Source: Acheta domesticus (lineage: Eukaryota > Arthropoda > Insecta > Orthoptera > Gryllidae). Taken from it: a stretch of 64,000 bases of DNA. Positions 1 through 11,472 of the stretch are shown here, one piece after another. The stretch's first letter is position 1. Every line of letters starts with the position of its first letter. Under the pieces are notes generated by a model, which saw nothing but the letters and a program-made list of their open reading frames with translations, did no database searches and was not told where the DNA came from. The translations under genes and the position numbers were made by a program. The stretch is from assembly GCA_031308135.1 (NCBI GenBank), contig JAHLJT010009419.1, positions 34,527,221 to 34,591,220 on the forward strand, given 5' to 3'.

Positions 1-976
1 CTTTTACACTATGCACGAAATTCATTTGAATCAAAATTCTTTAGATTCATGTCATTTGTACCCCATGAAATTTTGCACACTGAACTGTGCCAATATACCT
101 AGGACCACTGAATCGGGATCTGCACCTGACTTGATACAATTATTCAAATCTTTAAACTCTCCTTGTATAAGCCCTATCCTCATCTTCAGAGCGAACATTC
201 TGCGCCTGCGCTGAAATGAGCAAAAATGTTGACGAAATCATTGGTGTCTCAAGGCGCCGGAGGCGTAGTAATTTGTGACTGTTATATTTTAGTTAAAGAT
301 GCAGTGAAATATGCTCGAAGTGGGTAGCGATGTCCTCGATAAAGCGTAAGGAATACCACATTGCATATTGCATATTCGCCATATCGCAATGCCCGTTCTT
401 CTTGCGAGGATTCTACAGACATATCTCCGCCTCACCGACATGTGCTCGAGTCTTTCTTAATCAGGGGAGTAGACCACACGTGGATGAATGATCACCCTGC
501 ACTAAACATAAACATAAGAGTAGGGACTCGTTGGGGAAGGAAGAATCTTGTGAGGTCTGAAGCACATTCTTTAAAGAATCTGTTTGGAATTGAGGAATCT
601 GTTTGGAATAGAGGAATGTTTAGAATAGATGGAAGATAACTACAACAAGCAACCGATCGGCTGCAAATTCCTGAAATGCCAATTCAGGCTGTAGCATCCT
701 GTGATCGAGGTTCTTGGCCGATTTAGGAAACCTGCGACGATCGGATACGAACCCAGGCCCTCGAAGTCTACGTCGATCCAATTGCTGTTTCGCAGATACT
801 TGTACTGATGTACCCGGTCAACGCACACAGACACACGCACACGCACACACACAAACTATTCCACTCATGCGCACACACGTGGACATACTTTAAAATCTAA
901 GTTTGGAGGGGTGACAAATTAAACTTCTTTCGACCCTGAATGAAATAATTATGTAGAAGTTCAAAAGGCCTTTTCA

Positions 977-978
<2 letters not shown>
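1..978. other. Gene-poor left edge, nothing recognised
   Basis: No exon, transposon terminus or conserved protein was recognised here. A minus-strand frame around 640-830 gives a phrase (VHQYKYL) faintly like the RT-thumb region of LINEs, but it is too short to call. The 820-880 part is CA-rich. Confidence 0.4.
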
Positions 979-1025
<47 letters not shown>

Positions 1026-1044
1026 CATCATCATCATCATCATT
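979..1044. repeat. (ATT)n/(ATC)n microsatellite
   Basis: About 45 bases of uninterrupted ATT units run directly into about 20 bases of ATC units, a compound trinucleotide array. No LINE body was recognised on either side, unlike several other ATT arrays in the window. Confidence 0.9.
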
Positions 1045-1419
1045 GGATATTCTGCAAGAACGCATGCAGGGACAGACGGTGAGCGAGCGGGGCGGACCGG
1101 AGAGGGCGTAGCGTGTCGAAGGCGGTGGGACGGTCACAAAGCCTGGTCGCCTGGTGGGTGGCGGACACTATAGATACTCCATTAGACACTATAGACAGTA
1201 TGCTTGCACACCAGGCGATTGTGATAAATTGCCGCGCAATGTCGGATTAGGGTTACTTCAGCTAGTAGAAAATATATTTTAAAACGTATCTAAAACACTT
1301 TGCAATGTGTGTTTAAGTATTTTCCACGCTATTAGAGAAAATTCGATAAAGGTCAAAACTCGAGAGAGGGCAACTTCTCTCTTCCCAAATTACATTTATT
1401 CGCTCTCTCTCGTCATTTA

Positions 1420-1680
1420 CATATATTCGCTCTCTCTCTCTTTCTTTCCCCTCCCTCTTTCACACCCCCATATTCGCCCTCTTTCTCTGTCTCTCTCTGC
1501 CTCTTTGTCTCGCACCCACCCAGACCCACACACACACACATACTTTCTTCGTCTGTCTTTCTCTCTCTCCCTCTCTCTCCCTCTCTCTCCCTCTCTCTCC
1601 CTCTCTCTCCCTCTCTCTCCCTCTCTCTCCCTCCCTCTCTCTACCTCTCTCTCACACACACCGTCTTTGTCACACACATA

Positions 1681-1722
<42 letters not shown>
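1420..1722. repeat. CT-rich low-complexity tract with CA islands
   Basis: A polypyrimidine tract of CTCTCTCC and CTCTCTCT units with short CA runs. It is open in several frames and yields Ser/Leu- or Glu/Arg-only peptides, which are artefacts of composition, so no gene is called. Confidence 0.9.
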
Positions 1723-1725
<3 letters not shown>

Positions 1726-1903
1726 TCACTTCACACACAGACACTCACTTCACACATAGACACTCACTTCAGACACAGACACTCACTTCACATACAGAAA
1801 CTCACTTCACGTACAGACACTCACTTCACACACAGACTCTCACTTCACACACAGACACTCACTTCACACACAGGCACTCACTTCACACACAGACACTTAC
1901 TTC

Positions 1904-1905
<2 letters not shown>
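1723..1905. repeat. 19-bp minisatellite, about 9-10 copies
   Basis: A tandem array of a 19-bp unit, consensus ACACTCACTTCACACACAG, with single-base variants per copy (for example CATACAG, CGTACAG, GACACAG). The periodic CACTTCACACA core is visible along the whole stretch. It grades into (CT)n and (CA)n at both ends. Confidence 0.9.
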
Positions 1906-1964
<59 letters not shown>

Positions 1965-2010
1965 ACATCGTCACATACATACACACACTCTCTCTCTGAC
2001 ACACACACTC
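1906..2010. repeat. (CT)n then (CA)n dinucleotide runs
   Basis: A (TC)n run of about 36 bases is followed by a (CA)n run of about 28 bases and degenerate CA/CT sequence. This is the right flank of the 19-bp minisatellite. Confidence 0.85.
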
Positions 2011-2039
2011 CACAAACATACACATTCATCGACATTCTC

Positions 2040-2262
2040 ACGCGTCCTGTCGGAGCGGCAATTCGGCTGATTCGAGCGCGGCGCGGCGCGGCGCGGCAGG
2101 GGCGGGCGGCAATTGGGGCGACGCGGCCATTGACGAGCAATTGTCCTCCGCCCACCGCCCGCGAACGACATGTCAGCGGCGCGGCAAGGCGCCGCTTGCG
2201 CGCAAGCCCAAACGCAAGCCCGCGCCCTCGCCAATGGGATGATTGCTCGCGGAGGAGCGATA
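2040..2262. other. CpG-rich island
   Basis: An abrupt rise in GC and CpG content against an AT-rich background, including GGCGCGGCGCGGCGCGGC and a CCAAT box near 2234. Such islands often mark promoters in large insect genomes, but no transcript, TATA box or conserved reading frame could be tied to it. A short open frame (2170-2358, +) has no recognisable domain. It may be a promoter or 5' UTR of an unseen gene, or simply a compositional outlier. Confidence 0.4.
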
Positions 2263-2299
2263 AATGCATTGGAATTTGTGGAACAACTTAGTCACTCAA

Positions 2300-3890
2300 C
2301 GGAAATTATTGGCTGCGATGGGTCGCTGCGGCGATGTGAATCACTTTGCATTCATTAAGGGTGCCGTTCTGTAAATAAATTATAATTAGGTCACGCTTCG
2401 TATGGTATGAAATACTTAATTTGCACCCTGTCAAAAGCTATTTCTAAAAACTGGTGCAGCGGTCTATGGACCGTTTTGCGAAAGGCATTTACTTCACAAA
2501 GGGAAGAAGATCGTCAATTGAGAAACAATCAATAACATAAATGTAAAATAATGAAAACGACTGACATACTACCCAAATTACCTAGATATGAATTTCGTCC
2601 ACTTTCTATTCACAAAGAAACTCAAAAAATTTAAATTATTGTCGTAATAACGTCATAGATTTCAGCTATTTGCGGAGCCGGCTAACTGGGCGGACTGTGT
2701 ATTTGTAGGGTGGAGTCGTACAAGGCAGGAAGAGACATTGTGTCTACAAGGTGATTTCTCTATTCAAGTTGTAATATTCATTTCATAATTTGTCTGCTTT
2801 TGTTTAAAAATGAACAAATTCCAGAGTCGGAATTTGGAAAAATGAACAAATTCCAGAGTCGGAGCTAAAATAACTTCACATCGTCCGTATTAATTTTCTG
2901 TGCTCAAGCTTTTTCATGACATCTCACTTTACATTATTTTCCCATCAATTCGCTATTTTCCAGCTTTACAATAATTAATGAATTAATAAATGGAAACAAA
3001 AGATGCCAGACATCGTTCTTCTGCAAATATTAATTAAACGAACGAAAAGAAATGACTGCATTTGCAAGAAAACGTTTGCCTCTTCGTCTCATAATTATAA
3101 AACTATTTTCGAGATCCTTGGACAAAAACACCTGTTATTTTCTCGCGAAGAAAGTGAATTCATATTTATTGCATCGTCATAGAACTATTGATATCCATAA
3201 TTCTACTCAGGATTTCTCATATCTCGAATTGCAGCATTTTTTTTCTTTCTGTTTTTTCAGTCTATCCGTGACTTTTATGTTCGTCGGCATGAAAACTAAA
3301 CGCACGGAAAAGATACAGACATAATTCTTATTTCTACAAATATTTATTCAATTACGGTCTCCGAAACGACTCAAATTGCGAGGGAAAACACACGCGTTTT
3401 CTTCAGCGTCACAAAACCATTTTAAACGACACATTTTCTAGAATCTTACAAAAATTTGTGGTTTCCTTTCTCGTAATTGCTATTTACACAAATATTTCTT
3501 TTAACGAATGGAAACAAAACGCATTTGCGAAGAAAAGTGTGTCTCTTCCACTCATCTTCATAATACCATTTTAAACGACACATTTACGAGAGTCATTCAC
3601 CAAAAAAAAATGAACCGTTGTGTCTTTTCTCGCGAGAGAGCTCCTTTCTCGCGCGTCGTGACGGTAAAGGCCGGCGGCAGCAGGTGGCTGCTCTCCTAAC
3701 CGACTTGCCTCCGGCGACGCACTTCTATCTCCTCGCGACCGGCGTAAAAGACTTTCGATTAAATCTGCAGAAATTTCAGCTCAAGGCCGCCGCCTTTCTC
3801 CGTCATGTCAGTGACCAACCATTAACGAGGTCGTGCACCGTTTCGACAGTGTCAATGCTCCTAATCTCGTGCTGCTAATACTTTTTTGTA
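2300..3890. repeat. Non-coding; short diverged direct repeats
   Basis: No gene. A 26-bp phrase containing AACAAATTCCAGAGTCGGA is directly duplicated near 2810-2865. From about 2960 to 3630 there are diverged, loosely repeated units: the phrase CCATTTTAAACGACACATTT occurs near 3417 and again near 3568, each embedded in similar AAACAAAA/TTTGC(G)AAGAAAA context. This is probably the remains of an old tandem or transposon sequence. Confidence 0.5.
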
Positions 3891-4126
3891 GAGTACTATA
3901 TTTCGATTTTTCTACAGTGGCCTATGTCATTAGGTCACTGTTACACCTCCTGCCTTATAAAATGAAGGTTTTTAACAGTGATAAGCACATTTCTGAGGCT
4001 ATCTCTGAGTTCAGGGGCTCGTTGAAAAGGACGTTCGCGAATTAATTAAAAAGATTCATTTTATTAGGCAACAGGTGTAACAATGATCTAATGCCGTCGG
4101 CCACTGTAAAAAAAATCAAAGTACTC
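3891..4126. mobile_element. Palindromic MITE, ~236 bp
   Basis: The left arm (3891-3965) and the reverse complement of the right arm (4126 down to about 4053) match over roughly 70 bp. Both start GAGTAC and share the blocks CTACAGTGGCC/TTACAGTGGCC, CATTAGRTCAYTGTTACACCT and ATAAAATGAA. The centre is about 85 bp and non-coding. Long, diverged inverted arms around a short core are the structure of a foldback MITE. No clear target-site duplication was found, and the superfamily is unknown. Confidence 0.75.
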
Positions 4127-5950
4127 ACTTGAACAAGCCTCACTGACTAGCCTGGATTGTACCTCTTGTAAATCAGTTATCCCCGTATTGTTTCCCATTG
4201 ATCGAACAATGCAGCATGTAGCAGCGACGACAGATTTACAACTGGGGCGAGGCAAGCTCGTCGAGACTTGTCTGTGGGTGCCTAGCTTTTAAGGTCAGTG
4301 ACCAACTGACCACTGAAATCGTGTCCCGTTGCCAGTGTCATTTCAACCTATACATGCTCCTGACACGTTTTATGTCAAAGGAAAACATTTTCGCCTTTAG
4401 TGATTTTCATCGGAAAGGTCATCTCTGAGAGTTTTGTAATTTAGGTGGTATTTTGAAGACCTCTGATTATTGATAATTAATAGAAAAAAATATTTATGTG
4501 GGGAAATGTTGTGACTAATGTCGCAAATGTTAAATAATATATTTTCGTCGAAACAATGTGTAACTTTGGTTGATAAATCGATACTATTGTTGTTAAAAAG
4601 GAAACAATAACACCCCTTAATTCATACAATAAAAATAGAAGAAGCGTTCAAACACGAATAACAAGAACACATAATAAATTAAACATTTAAATAAATTAAT
4701 AACATTAAATTAAAATAAAAGCATTTTGGAATAAAGAGAGCAAAACTGAAGCATGCTCGAACCCGTAACTCCAGTGCTGCATATCAAGTACGATCGCAAT
4801 AGTATGCCATACGACGAAAACAGTACATCACAGTTATTAAACATTTCTAGAGCGGATTGTCTTTAAAGGGAACTTAATTTAAGAAAAACAATTGCAAATT
4901 TTAAATGGACATAACTCGGTTTAATGGAGAAAATAGTGATCTAGATGAACCCACAAAATCATCACAGAAATGTAAATTTCAGAAGAAAACGAAGTAAGCG
5001 TATAAAAAATGGGAACCACGTTAAAAAATTTAAATGGAACTTTAAAATAAATCTGAACTTGCGCCAGCATGTTTGGAGTGCACACTGTCTGAGACTGTAT
5101 GAATCCTGCGAGGCGGAATCACCAATCGCCGTCCACGCCGGGAACCAGCAACGCAGCATTCTCTCCGTGGGGAGTTTCAACGAAAAACATCCTTGAGATC
5201 AATGTTCCTATAACTTCTCATTAATGATCACTCAGCATTGTCTTACCACTCGTGTATTAGTAATTCATAGAAAGCACATTTTTATGCTTTTTCATATTTT
5301 TGTTCGTTGCTTCAGGGCACAACTAAATGAAATTTCTTTGCATTTGATTAGAATCGGATGCTATGTAGATTAATATGTTAGTGCATATTTGTGGATATTT
5401 GGCCAATTTTTCCTGTTGCTGCGTATTCGTTTAATTATAAGCGCGTAGTTTGCATTTTCCGTTAAAATAGAGACCTATCTCAAAAACGTTATATCTTGTC
5501 ATAGAATCTTTTTATTCGTGAGCGTTCATTCATTCGAAAAAGCTTGTTACAGTTTGCGTTTGTTTTTCTTCTTCTTTTTTATAGAATATAAAATAGTTGG
5601 GTAAATGAAGGTTTTTGATTTATACTTTTTAAACTAGGCAAAAGAAATGCAACAAGACATACTAAGCGAATAATTATTTCAATTATTTCTCTCGCGAAGT
5701 AAAGTAGATATTATGTTTGCACAAATGTATATCTTTTCATTTCAAGCATGCTTCTCCTGAATATTTTCAAGAAATGCTTATTCAGGAAATGAAATATTGT
5801 TATTTTAATTGCATATTAAAGTGCATATTCAAGAATTTTTAGGTTATAAATGCACATTTTTAAAAGCATATTTTAAGATTTCTAGGGCATAAAAATCCTT
5901 TCCCTACAAGATTTAGTTGCAATACTAATTCGTAATTTAATTCTAACACA
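4127..5950. other. AT-rich non-coding sequence
   Basis: No coding exon recognised. The 5270-5890 stretch is rich in GCATATT/ATGCA motifs and ends near 5884-5906 in sequence whose reverse complement, TAGGGAAAGGATTTTTATGC, resembles the TAGA-type hAT ends elsewhere in the window. A possible partner end near 5269 is weak and no matching 8-bp duplication was found, so a decayed hAT is only suspected. Confidence 0.35.
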
Positions 5951-5952
5951 TC

Positions 5953-5954
<2 letters not shown>

Positions 5955-6003
<49 letters not shown>
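5955..6003. repeat. (AT)n microsatellite
   Basis: About 48 bases of uninterrupted AT dinucleotides. Confidence 0.95.
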
Positions 6004-6005
<2 letters not shown>

Positions 6006-6040
6006 CTAACTCGTAATTTTGGAGTTGACAACAAGAGACT

Positions 6041-6300
6041 AAAGGAGTAGTGGCCAGAGCGCTGAAGTTTCCTTCCATTTGGGGGCAGCGGAGTCGATCC
6101 CCGACGAACTATGTGAAACTTGTGGGTGACAAATCGGATTCACGGCACGTTTTCTCCGGTTTCTCTCGTTTTCCCTGTCTCTCTTTATATCAACTACTTA
6201 ATTCCCGCTCATTATTCGTCACATCACTTGTCATTTCGTCATTGTCATTATCATATATTCATTTAATCCATCCCGCGCGCTGTTCTGAAGAGACTTGACG
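6041..6300 (+). mobile_element. Possible tRNA-derived SINE
   Basis: The head TAGTGGCCAGAGCGCTGA resembles a pol III A box, and about 35 bp later GCGGAGTCGATCCCC resembles a B box (GGTTCGANNCC). Spacing fits a tRNA-like promoter. The body beyond is unrelated to the other SINEs here, and no target duplication was identified. It could instead be a degenerate tRNA pseudogene. Confidence 0.4.
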
Positions 6301-6475
6301 AACGGTGCCTAGTGACTTGAGCAATTCGCATAACTACGGCCGTTGTGTCGTCTTCCCGCAACTCACATCATACGCTAAATGAAATAAAAACGGGTAGACT
6401 CTTAGTTAGATTTTTTAACGGAAGGATGACAGACTTCGCAACTGTTTCACGTGGCTACTCGTCGCGTGTCACAGG

Positions 6476-6549
6476 CTACTCGTCAAAGGATATTGGAGCA
6501 AGCGCACAACCGCCTATTCGTCAAATGATACTGGAGCGAGCGCACAACC
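6476..6549. repeat. Two-copy ~37-bp tandem duplication
   Basis: Unit 1 (6476-6513) and unit 2 (6514-6549) are nearly the same. Each starts CTAYTCGTCAAA and ends GGAGCRAGCGCACAACC. The flanking sequence 6310-7130 shows no recognised gene; a minus-strand open frame across 6514-6870 has no family resemblance. Confidence 0.7.
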
Positions 6550-7145
6550 AGCTGTATCTATCACTCTGGCGATTGCAACCCGAGATATTTGCAGTACTAC
6601 AGAAGACCGGTTCCAATGTGAGAAATGCGCACAAATGTTTGTGACCGACCTACTGCCAGAGAAAGGTACGATACCAGTTTTCTTACGGGAAACTATCCGT
6701 TCTCGGAATGAAGGAGGCTGATAGACGTCATGGAATAAGTTTCTGCAAGAGACGCCTACGTTCTCATTGCACTGTCGCAGGTTAACCGCGTGTTTGAAAA
6801 GAGAGCTGGGTAAAGACCATCCAAATTGTATACGTAAAACTTTCACCGTCAAACTAACCAAGTTCTTCACCTAATTTTTGTAAGCCTTGCATTTAAACAT
6901 TTTTGTCATCGGTTTGAAAATCAGTTTTATACCTATGGTAAGTCAATTATTTAAATTGATTCTCAATTTATCTCCGAAGAAAGTTCGGCGTTATGTTCCT
7001 CTTCAAAAACTAAGCTGTAAATTTATAATGGAAATAGTGACGGCACTTTCTTCACGATATCTGTATGACGTATCGTAAAAATCAATAAACAAGGGAAAAA
7101 CTGCATGCCCCGTTATTATGAACTTATGGACGCGATGTAATGAAA

Positions 7146-7661
7146 TCTGGAGAGGTAGCTCAGGGCATCAACTGATGCCACTGCAGTGCCTCTGAGAGGT
7201 CCCAGGTTTGAGTCCCGACGGTGGCAGGATTTTCGACACCAGTTAGACAGCTAGGTCACATTCAGTCTCTGTCTGAAGGAGAATTCTCGAGGCCGGCTGC
7301 TCCGATCAATACCAAGCTCAATATCAGGCGAATATCGGAGCAGTATCCTAATGGGCTACGGACCGCGCGCGATCTTTCCTTCCTCTTCCTTGTCCTATCC
7401 TCGTCCCCTTACTTCTACACACTTACATGCACTACACTACCACCCATACCGGAAGACCGGTCGGGAGCTTAGAGCTCGTTCCGGCTGGAGCGGTTGCAAT
7501 GGTGGGGGATAACTGGTTGAAGAGTACCTCACTAGCCGACAGTAGATCGGCGCCGGATCTCACCATCAAACGGGAGCAGATCACTCCACCTTACGAGGAA
7601 AAACATGCACTACACTTAGGGGTCTAACTGCAGACGCGCCTGGAATCAATCGATCGACCAA
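7146..7661 (+). mobile_element. tRNA-derived SINE, copy 1 (full length)
   Basis: A ~516-bp SINE with a tRNA-like head: A box TAGCTCAGGGCATCAACTG and B box GGTTTGAGTCCC 50-60 bp later. It is followed by a long tRNA-unrelated body shared with the copies at 7730 and 21369 (blocks such as GAGAATTCT, GATCTTTCCTTCC, GACCGGTCGG, ACATGCACTACAC) and a tail of CAATCGATCGACC. It is flanked by a 12-bp target duplication with one mismatch, GATGTAATGAAA (7134-7145) and GATGAAATGAAA (7662-7673). SINEs are non-autonomous and are mobilised by a LINE partner, not identified here. Confidence 0.85.
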
Positions 7662-7729
7662 GATGAAATGAAACGCAGACGGAACAGGATCCGGTGAATT
7701 CGGAAACCACCAATCGTCTTGGATTTCAC

Positions 7730-8202
7730 CCGACGGCGGCAGAATTTTCGACACTAGCTTGTCAGCTAGGTCGAATTCAGTCGCTGCCTGGAGGAGAATT
7801 CTAACGGACGGCTGCTCTGATCGGTAGTTTTCCGTGGTTTCTCCGATCAATACCAGGCGAATGGCGGAGCAGTAACAAACGGACCGCGTGCGATCTTTCC
7901 TTTCTCTTCCTTGTCCTATCCTCGTCCCCTTACTTATACACACTTACACTAACATGCACTACACTACCACACATGCCGGGAGACCGGTCGGAAGCTTACA
8001 GCTTGTCCCGGCTGGGGCGGTGCCCCGCTGGTGGGAGATACCTGGTTGCGCGGAAACCCCGCTAGTCGACGGTAGGTCGTCGCCAGATCTCGCCATCCGG
8101 CGGGGAAAAGATCGTCGCCACCTCCCGAGAAAAAACACACACTACACTTACGGGACTAATGACCAAAGTAGTTGACGCGCCCGGAAACATCAATCAATCA
8201 AC
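7730..8202 (+). mobile_element. tRNA-derived SINE, copy 2 (5' truncated)
   Basis: The same family as copy 1, starting inside the sequence at CCGACGGCGGCAG, so it lacks the A/B-box head, and ending in CAATCAATCAAC. It is bounded by a perfect 12-bp target duplication CTTGGATTTCAC (7718-7729 and 8203-8214). Truncation at the 5' end with an intact tail indicates incomplete target-primed reverse transcription. It landed about 70 bp downstream of copy 1 in the same orientation. Confidence 0.88.
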
Positions 8203-8618
8203 CTTGGATTTCACATGGAATTACAGAAATAGAAGTAGGAGGCTCGTAGGATTAAGTACAGTGCGCTGACCGCACTTAGTTACCATACGTGAAAAACTGG
8301 TTTGTAGGCTAAATTCAGTAATGAACCCAGGTACAAACTTCCGTTGTTTTAAATTTCCAGTGTAATTAGAATATATGAAAAAATCGAAAAGTCATGAAAT
8401 ATAATACATAAAAAGGGATATATTAAAAATAAAAAGTTGTCATAAAATTGCAGGCAGTCTTTAGAAGGTATTTGTAGGCAGGAAGGAAATGATGAAAAGA
8501 CACTGAAAATCATAAGACACTCTTTGATCTGCTGACAGATCACACCAACGCTGCGCCGTCTGAAAGAACCACATTGCTGAAAAGCTCGTCCTCACGCAAT
8601 CACAAATCCAACACTCAC

Positions 8619-9030
8619 CCATTCTCAGCAGGTGCCGGAGGCGCTGTCATTTCGAAGAGATTCAATCAGCGACGTTTCAATCGAACTCGTTCGAGCTCAT
8701 CCGCAGCCCCACAACGGCGCGGGTGTGGGGAATGGAAGGGGCGGAGGGAGAGGGGTTGGCAGAGGCGGTGGTCCAGAGCAGTCGGGCTGGGGGGCGGGCG
8801 GAAGCCGACGTGCATGGAGCGGTCGCGTCGACGCGAGCGGCGCTGCTGGGCTCAGGTGCGCATGGCCCACTGGAGAGGCGAGCGGCGACTGGAAAGCGAC
8901 GGCGGCGGCGTGGCTGGCGGCGGCGGCGGGCGGCGGTGGTGGCGGCGGCGGCGGCGGCGGGGGCGGAGGCAAGGGCGGGCAGCCTTGATCGCGGGAAAGT
9001 CGAAGCGAGGAGCGGAGAGCGCCAGCGGCC
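8619..9030 (-). other. CpG island with GGC repeats; possible untranslated first exon
   Basis: A dense CpG/GC island containing (GGC)n runs near 8915-8970, open in many frames purely through composition. On the minus strand it lies just downstream of a TATA-like box (9057-9064) and ends at a strong splice donor, AATGG followed by GTGAGT (8618-8613). That arrangement suggests a 5' UTR first exon transcribed leftwards. No ATG-led conserved protein was recognised and no downstream exon was identified. It could equally be an isolated GC-rich repeat. Confidence 0.35.
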
Positions 9031-9056
9031 ACTGCCGCCGGCCAGAGGTCCGCCCC

Positions 9057-9064
9057 CTTTTATA
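9057..9064 (-). promoter_or_regulatory. TATA-like box, minus strand
   Basis: The minus strand reads TTTATAAAAGGGGGCGG, containing the consensus TATAAAAG, with a GC island beginning immediately downstream and GGCAGTGG about 25-30 nt away as a possible initiator. Support is by motif and position only. Confidence 0.35.
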
Positions 9065-9159
9065 AACACGCACAACAGAGGACGCGGAGGCGGAGGAGGA
9101 GGAAGAAACATAATGACGGTGAAGGCGACAGTAGTTGCCGTAGACACGTTGTTATAGAG

Positions 9160-11340
9160 AATGAATTTGTGAATGTGGATTCTTACTGGATGACTACGCC
9201 TTCATAATAATGATAGAAGTGTTGTATGTACTATTGTGGTAACTTATTAAAAACATAAGTTGGGCAAATAAGATATTTTCTTGAGCATTTCTACGTGAGA
9301 TTTGAAAGGAAAGCAGGAAAGCAATCTCCGATCTTTATCTTGAGTTGAAAACGCATGCATAAAAAAATTGCGTATATTTTTCAACTTTTGTAATTTTTTT
9401 CCTAGGCCTTGAGCTGAAACACATATGACCAATGAAGTACTGACTCATAAATAATAATGTCGTGCTGAGAATGTTTTCTGAAATAAGATATAACAATATT
9501 GACATTGACACCAAAAAAGAATATAAATAGTTAAGTTTACTTGAATTATACTCATTTGAAGTTAAAATATATAAAAGGTTACGTATGAATTTGGGAATTC
9601 ATAAAAATTGTGAACACATAACCCTAACATAATAAAAGAAATTCTTTCTGAAAATTAAGAAGTTTACCTAAAAATTCGTTGTTTATCTAAATGGTCGACT
9701 TTAAAGACGGAGAAACAAATGACATAAACAATCATTGCCCTTATATTTTACACAGTAATAAGTTCACTACACAGAATTTGACCAAATTAAATGAAGATTT
9801 TTTGTTTAAATACATAAAGTTTCTTTCACTGTTTAAATTTTCACAATTTTATTATATAAAATATCTAGTTAATATATATATATATATATAATTGTTTTTG
9901 TAGTGTGTAATTGTAAGTGAAGTAATAATAATATATATTAAATCACTTTTACAAATAGAGTATGGCGAGTAAAACATGTCTGCGGGGGGAGTGCAATTAC
10001 GCATGTGTTCTTGAGTTCCAGAATCCCTACTCTCTATTATCAAATAAGAAAATAAATAAACAATTCAAATATACAAGATTATATCTCAGGACCTTGAATA
10101 TGTGAATTATATGAAACAATTGTAGATTCAAATTGTAGTCAGAACCAAAACATTAGTGTCCTTAAGTAATTGGTCGGAACATATCGACCTAACGAAGTCC
10201 TGCTTTATTTGGAATTCCCGGGTTTAAGCTAATGATTGTATCTTCATAGGTTTCAACCATGTTATATACCTGCTTGCTGTTGAAATATTATGTAGTCTGA
10301 AGCGAATGACGCGCCCTCAACGGGCGACAGTTTAAGCGCGATGGAGGTTAAGCCGGTAATTTTTAATGGCAGCGCGAGCAAATGCAAGCGAATGTGTCTG
10401 CATTCTAATTGACGAACTTTGAAGATGGAGAAACAAACAATTGTCCTCGGGTTTAAAATAAAATTTTTAATTGTAAAATATTACTTTATTATTTTTATTT
10501 ACAAAAATTAACCAGCGGTCAATTGGTCAGATAGGCAATTTTTGCCTACAGATGGCTTTGAAAGCGGTATGCACGCGCAATATTTCTGCACAAGCTGCAA
10601 AATATCTATAGTTTAGTGATAAAAACAAGGCAGGTGTAAAGCAATCCGTGGGTGAACACTCAAGTTAACAAGACAAATGCACCAGAGGTCAAAAGGTTTT
10701 GCTATAGAAAAAACTGCTTAAAAAAAATATTAAAAAAAAACACCACATATAGATATAGTATCTTCGGAAGACGCAAAACGCACGTGCTCGCGCACACATA
10801 TTTTTGGCGACAGTTTAGTTTTAAGACAGGCGGATTCGTAACATAGTAGAATTTTCGGCTTCTATAGTCCTTTTATATTCAAGGGCACTTTCATGAATTG
10901 GAATCGCATGCACAAAACGCCCTTAACGACCGATTCGAGAGATTAATGATAACTCTTGATTTCTTTAAAACGTGTGAGGGTCAGAATGTGCTTTTTAAAT
11001 TTCCCACTTTTCACGACACATCACTTCGTGCAGTCTATTGCGGGCTGAAGTGTGCTTCAAGGATCATCACTAAGAGTCATGCTAGAAGATTCCTCCACTT
11101 TGAAAGAAGTTGACCCTGTTTCCGAATTCATTCGGAAGAATTTTATTTTATTTTCAGCTTTTCTTCGCAGGAATTTTCCTGTTCTAAAACTTTCAAGGAA
11201 TATTTGGCTCCCTCGCGAGAATTTTCGATGCCGATTCCAATTTCTAAGATTTCGATAATCGGATGCAAGTTCTTTGCAAGCTCTTGCATCTTATGCAAGT
11301 TCTTTAATCTCGCATGAGAAAAATGAAAAACGCATGGCAC
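9160..11340. other. AT-rich intergenic sequence upstream of EXOSC10
   Basis: Contains an (AT)n tract at about 9871-9890 and scattered AT-rich sequence. No exon, TE terminus or RNA gene was recognised. The last ~130 bases before the EXOSC10 exon should include its promoter, but no TATA or other core motif stands out. Confidence 0.4.
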
Positions 11341-11472
11341 TAGTGTTGAATGTGTACTGATGATGCTGTTGGTGTGGTGAGGTTATGTCATCTACTTTTT
11401 GGAGGATTTCCCAAATACCGAATTTCAGTCTCTTCGAAAGAAACGTATTTTGCGATATTATCAACTGAGAAA

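Noticed and set aside
1307..1759. Long open frames rich in Ser/Leu or Arg/Glu in the CT/CA tract (and again at 27398-28011).
   Set aside because: They are open in several frames on both strands only because the DNA is dinucleotide repeat.
5269..5906. Suspected TAGA-type hAT with ends near 5269 and 5906.
   Set aside because: The ends match poorly and the flanking 8-mers differ, so there is no target duplication.
8574..9157. Overlapping Gly-, Pro- or Arg-rich frames in the CpG island.
   Set aside because: All frames are open together, GGC repeats explain the peptides, and no conserved domain is seen. Recorded as an island with a possible untranslated exon instead.
11350..11472. In-frame upstream ATG that would extend EXOSC10 by 41 residues.
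   Set aside because: The extension has no resemblance to the family N-terminus, and the ATG at 11473 gives the expected start spacing before VLPGF.
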